Assembly: GCA_018372435.1 (NCBI GenBank) | Contig: JAHAJA010000061.1 | Coordinates: 1-10,058, forward strand | From: Clostridiales bacterium | Lineage (GTDB): Bacteria > Bacillota > Clostridia > Lachnospirales > Lachnospiraceae | Length of the DNA stretch: 10,058 bases | Direction of reading: 5' to 3' | Shown here: positions 7,524 to 10,058 of the stretch, piece by piece | Layout of the letters: each line of letters opens with the position of its first letter | How positions within the stretch are numbered: the stretch's first letter is position 1 | Translations under genes and position numbers: made by a program | Notes under the pieces: generated by a model | Database searches by the model: none | What the model was told of the DNA's origin: nothing | Seen by the model: the letters and a program-made list of their open reading frames with translations, nothing else

Positions 7524-7970
7524 ATGGAAGTTATTTTATTAGAAGATGTAAAAGCACTAGGTAAAAAGGGAGACAAAGTTAAAGTAAATGATGGATATGC
7601 AAGAAACTTTATCTTACCTAAAAAACTAGGCGTAGAAGCAAGTGCTAAGAATATCAACGATTTAAAATTACAAAAGGCAAATGAAGAAAGAATTGCAAAA
7701 GAAATACTTGAGCAAGCACAAGCATTTGCTAAGGAATTAGAGGAAAAAGTAATTGTTCTTAAAATTAAACTTGGTAAAGATGGTAGAACATTCGGTTCTA
7801 TCTCAACAAAAGAAATATCAATTGCAGCAAAAGAGCAATTAGGATATGATATTGATAAGAAGAAATTGCAATTAGCGGAACCAATTAAAAACATGGGTAC
7901 ATTCCACGTACCAGTTAAATTACATCAAAAAGTAACAGGTGAATTAACCGTTAAAGTAACTGAGCAATAG
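7524..7970 (+). CDS. rplI: 50S ribosomal protein L9
   Basis: It binds 23S rRNA at the base of the L1 stalk and helps limit frameshifting. The 148-residue length is typical. The N-terminal RNA-binding domain shows the L9 signature (MEVILLEDVKALGKKGDKV then VNDGYARNFILPKKLGVEAS, residues 1-40). A long charged helix (about 41-75) links it to the C-terminal domain, which ends in VPVKLHQKVTGELTVKV. AAGGAG (7510-7515), inside the end of gdpP, lies 8 nt before the ATG. The start follows the gdpP stop with no gap. No separate promoter is visible, so it probably depends on gdpP transcription. Confidence 0.97.
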   Translation: MEVILLEDVKALGKKGDKVKVNDGYARNFILPKKLGVEASAKNINDLKLQKANEERIAKEILEQAQAFAKELEEKVIVLKIKLGKDGRTFGSISTKEISIAAKEQLGYDIDKKKLQLAEPIKNMGTFHVPVKLHQKVTGELTVKVTEQ

Positions 7971-7980
7971 GTAGATTATA

Positions 7981-8180
7981 TAGAAATTTGTGAAATTTTC
8001 TCCTTGAGCAAAGAATGCCTTCGTTTTCAGGCTGTCTCTACAGTTTACTTAAAATTGTATGACTTACATATACAATGAAATGTATTGTATATGACGTATA
8101 TACAATTCAGTAAACAGCATCGACAGTCAGAAAACACATTGACATATCTTTACTCACTACAAAAATATCACAAATTTCTA
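7981..8180. mobile_element. MITE-like 200-bp imperfect palindrome between rplI and dnaB
   Basis: The termini are perfect 13-bp inverted repeats, TAGAAATTTGTGA (7981-7993) and TCACAAATTTCTA (8168-8180). Complementarity then continues inwards in order: TGAG/CTCA (8005/8153), AAAGA/TCTTT (8010/8147), GTTTTC/GAAAAC (8023/8130), GGCTGTC/GACAGTC with one G-U (8030/8122), GTTTACT/AGTAAAC (8043/8109), AATTGTAT/ATACAATT (8053/8100) and CATATACAAT/ATTGTATATG (8067/8084) around a 7-nt loop. The outermost TA at each end could be a TA target duplication, as made by IS630/mariner-type elements. It encodes nothing. It fills nearly the whole 232-bp gap and would form a long hairpin in the cotranscript. A purely regulatory RNA hairpin is the alternative. 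Confidence 0.6.
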
Positions 8181-8202
8181 ATATTTTAGATAGGAGTAAG
8201 TC

Positions 8203-9534
8203 ATGGATGAGTCATTAATTAAAAAAGTACCTCCACATAGTTTAGAGGCGGAGCAATCCGTAGTCGGATCTATGATCATGGATAAGGATGCAATCACAAC
8301 TGCATCAGAAATTATATCATCTGAAGACTTTTATCAGCATCAATATGGATTGTTATTTGATGCAATGGTTGAACTATTTAATGAAGGTAAACCAGTAGAT
8401 TTAATTACGCTTCAAGAGAAGATGAAAGAGAAGGAATTACCTTCTGAATTAAGTAGTATAGAATTCATACGAGATCTTATGTCCGCGGTTCCAACTTCGG
8501 CTAACGTAAAGTATTATGCGAATATCGTAAGAGAAAAGGCAACATTAAGACGCTTGATTAAAGTAACGGAGAGTATCACAAATGAGTGTTATCTAAATCG
8601 TGAAAAGCTAGAAGTTATACTTGAGGAAACGGAAAAACAAGTGTTTGATGTTGTACAGAATAAGTCTTCTGGAGATTTTGTAAGCATTAAAGATATTGTT
8701 ATTAAGTCTTTGGAGAGTATTGAGTCCGCTGCAAAGAACAAAGGTAGTGTAACTGGAATTGCAACTGGTTTCTATGATCTCGACTATAAAACAGCAGGAT
8801 TACAACCTTCAGACTTAATACTGATTGCGGCCAGACCTTCTATGGGTAAGACCGCTTTCGTACTTAATATTGCAGAATACGTGGCTGTAAAATCACATGT
8901 TACAACTGCGATATTCTCACTAGAAATGTCAAAAGACCAGTTAGTTAAGCGTATAATCTCAATGAACTCAAAGGTTGATTCTCAAGCCATCCGTAGTGGT
9001 GAACTACAAGATGATGATTGGGTAAAACTTGTTGAGAGTGCTAGATCCATTGGTAATTCCAATTTGATTATTGATGATACTCCAGGTATCTCAATCGGCG
9101 AGTTACGTTCAAAGTGTCGTAAATTCAAACTAGAGCACAATCTAGGACTAGTTATTATCGATTACTTACAGCTGATGTCAGGTGGTAAAAAAGCGGAATC
9201 AAGACAACAAGAAATCTCAGAAATTTCTCGTTCGTTAAAGGCTTTGGCTAGGGAAATCAGTGCTCCTGTAATTGCACTATCCCAGTTAAGCCGTGCGGTA
9301 GAACAAAGACCGGATAAACGTCCTATGCTATCAGACCTTCGTGAGTCTGGAGCCATCGAGCAGGATGCCGACGTTGTAATGTTTATCTATCGTGACGATT
9401 ACTATAATCATGATTCTGAAGATGCGGGTGTATCGGAGATCATTATAGGTAAGCAAAGAAATGGTCCTACAGGAACGGTAAAACTTGCATGGTTATCGCA
9501 GTACACTAAGTTTGCAAATCTTGAGAGACAATAA
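8203..9534 (+). CDS. dnaB: Replicative DNA helicase DnaB (DnaC in Bacillus naming)
   Basis: This is the hexameric helicase that unwinds DNA at the replication fork and interacts with primase. The 443-residue protein is complete. The N-terminal DnaB domain (about 8-110; VPPHSLEAEQSVVGSMI) is followed by a linker and the RecA-like motor. Visible motifs are Walker A AARPSMGKT (209-217, Lys216/Thr217), Walker B VIIDYLQL with Asp320, the SQLSRAVE segment, and DLRESGAIEQDADV, whose Arg380 lies in the conserved DLRESG motif. No intein or insertion is present. AGGAG (8192-8196) lies 6 nt before the ATG and just outside the palindromic element, so translation signals remain intact. Expression probably comes from the gdpP promoter by read-through; no good promoter is seen in the gap. 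Confidence 0.97.
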   Translation: MDESLIKKVPPHSLEAEQSVVGSMIMDKDAITTASEIISSEDFYQHQYGLLFDAMVELFNEGKPVDLITLQEKMKEKELPSELSSIEFIRDLMSAVPTSANVKYYANIVREKATLRRLIKVTESITNECYLNREKLEVILEETEKQVFDVVQNKSSGDFVSIKDIVIKSLESIESAAKNKGSVTGIATGFYDLDYKTAGLQPSDLILIAARPSMGKTAFVLNIAEYVAVKSHVTTAIFSLEMSKDQLVKRIISMNSKVDSQAIRSGELQDDDWVKLVESARSIGNSNLIIDDTPGISIGELRSKCRKFKLEHNLGLVIIDYLQLMSGGKKAESRQQEISEISRSLKALAREISAPVIALSQLSRAVEQRPDKRPMLSDLRESGAIEQDADVVMFIYRDDYYNHDSEDAGVSEIIIGKQRNGPTGTVKLAWLSQYTKFANLERQ

Positions 9535-9550
9535 ATAGTCAGTAAAGGCA

Positions 9551-9566
9551 AAACTCCTTTGAGTTT
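9551..9566. terminator. Small hairpin after dnaB, possible terminator
   Basis: AAACTC-CTTT-GAGTTT forms a 6-bp stem 17 nt after the dnaB stop. There is no T run after it on the plus strand; on the minus strand it is followed by TTTTGCCTTT. It is weak as a terminator for dnaB. Confidence 0.3.
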
Positions 9567-9753
9567 AATAAGTGCTTCTTAACCTATGTACTACAACACA
9601 AAACACACTTCACAACTAAGGACTTCTAAGTATGTGCGGAATAGATTCTAGAAGTTACGGAATCGTCCTCTACACGACATCCTGTCGTGTTCGGACTGGC
9701 TCGGCCTCCATGCCTCGCCTTCCTATACTTTACAGCACATACTAAGAAGTACT

Positions 9754-9777
9754 ATAGCTGTTACGCTATCGTTTTTT
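9754..9777 (+). terminator. Candidate intrinsic terminator inside the palindromic element
   Basis: ATAGC-TGTTAC-GCTAT is a 5-bp stem followed after CG by six T residues. The stem is short, but position and T run fit the end of the dnaB transcript. Confidence 0.4.
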
Positions 9778-9801
9778 AGTTATAGTACATAGGATAAGAA
9801 G

Positions 9802-9829
9802 CTCATTTTACGTTGATGAGAGTTTTTTT
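9802..9829 (+). terminator. Candidate intrinsic terminator at the right edge of the element
   Basis: CTCAT (9802-9806) pairs with ATGAG (9816-9820) and is followed by AG and seven T residues. The stem is only 5 bp, but with the preceding candidate it probably marks where dnaB-cluster transcription stops. Confidence 0.45.
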
Positions 9830-9859
9830 GTTTGTTATATGGAATAGGTAGAAAAAAGA

Positions 9860-9888
9860 TTGATTTGTTGTTGAAATTATTCTATAGA
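9860..9888 (+). promoter_or_regulatory. Candidate plus-strand promoter near the right edge
   Basis: TTGATT (9860-9865) and TATAGA (9883-9888) are spaced by 17 bp. If real it would drive a gene beyond the window edge, with a leader of more than 160 nt. In AT-rich DNA such a match can arise by chance. Confidence 0.3.
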
Positions 9889-9951
9889 AATTACGTTCCT
9901 GTGTTTAACAAGCTCAATGATTTCGTTTAAAGACAACTGTAACCTGAATTT

Positions 9952-9960
9952 ATTATATCA
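9952..9960 (-). promoter_or_regulatory. Candidate minus-strand extended -10 element
   Basis: The minus strand reads TGATATAAT, identical to the extended -10 elements before pulA and gdpP. No good -35 lies 16-18 bp upstream; a TTGACA is present but only 10 bp away. Transcription would run leftwards into the palindromic element, where no minus-strand gene is seen. Confidence 0.25.
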
Positions 9961-10058
9961 GGCTCTTTGTCAAACCTGCTAAGGAAAGTCAAGCTTTTTT
10001 TATTTAGTTTCTATGCTGATTTTGGGGTAAACTTAATAAAGAGTCTTACCTCCCTTAA

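Larger units (their letters stand above)
9549..9829. repeat. Large nested palindromic element downstream of dnaB
   Basis: Main arms 9574-9597 and 9779-9802 are complementary at 22 of 24 positions (GCTTCTT..CCTATGTACTA on the left). An inner pair, 9622-9637 and 9735-9750, matches at 15 of 16. A short outer pair, AAAACTC/GAGTTTT (9550-9556 / 9820-9826), may extend the structure. The core 9661-9720 is about 60% GC, far above its surroundings. It contains hairpins ACACGACA-TCC-TGTCGTGT (9672-9690) and GGC-CTCCAT-GCC (9703-9714). It encodes no protein. It could be an intergenic repeat, a MITE relative or a structured RNA. The boundaries are estimates. Confidence 0.6.
9535..10058. other. 524-bp region without a credible gene
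   Basis: All six frames are broken by stops at short intervals, and no ORF with a ribosome binding site is seen. The left part (9549-9829) is a nested palindrome with hairpins. The right part (9840-10058) is plain AT-rich DNA with one candidate promoter on each strand and a T-rich stretch after 9993. Nothing running in from the right edge on the minus strand stays open. Confidence 0.7.

Noticed and set aside
7385..7894. 169-codon minus-strand ORF across gdpP and rplI, and the other antisense ORFs at 2067-2414, 4307-4558, 4612-4836, 5417-5647 and 9162-9356
   Set aside because: All lie opposite well-supported genes or signals, lack ribosome binding sites or recognisable domains, and read as shadows of the coding strand.
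8139..8168. Possible dnaB promoter starting with TTGACA at 8139-8144
   Set aside because: The -35 is perfect, but the hexamers 16-18 bp downstream (for example AAATAT) are poor -10 elements, and the sequence is part of the palindrome arm.
9549..9829. CRISPR array or tRNA in the region after dnaB
   Set aside because: There are no regularly spaced direct repeats, and no cloverleaf with a TTCRA-type loop and acceptor stem was found; the structure is inverted, not direct.
9917..9985. 22-codon ORF starting ATG at 9917
   Set aside because: It is very short, has no ribosome binding site and no recognisable sequence.
10049..10054. GGGAGG on the minus strand near the right edge
   Set aside because: It resembles a ribosome binding site, but no ATG, GTG or TTG follows at a usable distance on the minus strand.

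Overview
The window looks like chromosomal DNA from a low-GC Gram-positive anaerobe, most likely a Lachnospiraceae member close to Lachnoclostridium (Clostridium) phytofermentans. This rests on AT-rich codon use, strong AGGAGG-type ribosome binding sites, TTGACA/TATAAT-like promoters, a secreted amylase with Big_2-type domains, and the gdpP-rplI-dnaB gene order common in Firmicutes. The species is an inference from gene content; no database search was possible.

Layout: (1) 1-2580, the 3' part of a large secreted GH13 alpha-amylase gene that continues off the left edge, followed by an intrinsic terminator. (2) 2825-4780, a cytoplasmic type I pullulanase with its own extended -10 promoter and an upstream palindrome. 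(3) A bidirectional terminator, then a convergent cold-shock protein gene (4864-5061, minus strand). A TTGACT-17-TATACT promoter predicts a leader of about 170 nt for this gene, carrying a long hairpin. (4) A divergent 404-bp intergenic region. (5) 5466-9534, the plus-strand cluster gdpP, rplI and dnaB. gdpP and rplI abut exactly, but rplI and dnaB are separated by a 200-bp end-to-end imperfect palindrome (7981-8180) that resembles a MITE. (6) 9535-10058, 524 bp with no credible gene. Its left half is a second large nested palindrome with a locally GC-rich core (about 60% over 9661-9720) and several hairpins.

Functional picture: the secreted amylase would cut starch outside the cell, and the intracellular pullulanase would debranch imported maltodextrins or stored glycogen. 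They have separate transcription signals. The gdpP-rplI-dnaB cluster joins c-di-AMP turnover, a ribosomal protein and the replicative helicase. The coding genes are ordinary members of known families. The less expected content lies between genes: two large palindromic elements flanking dnaB, and the structured cold-shock leader. No obviously new multi-gene system is visible.
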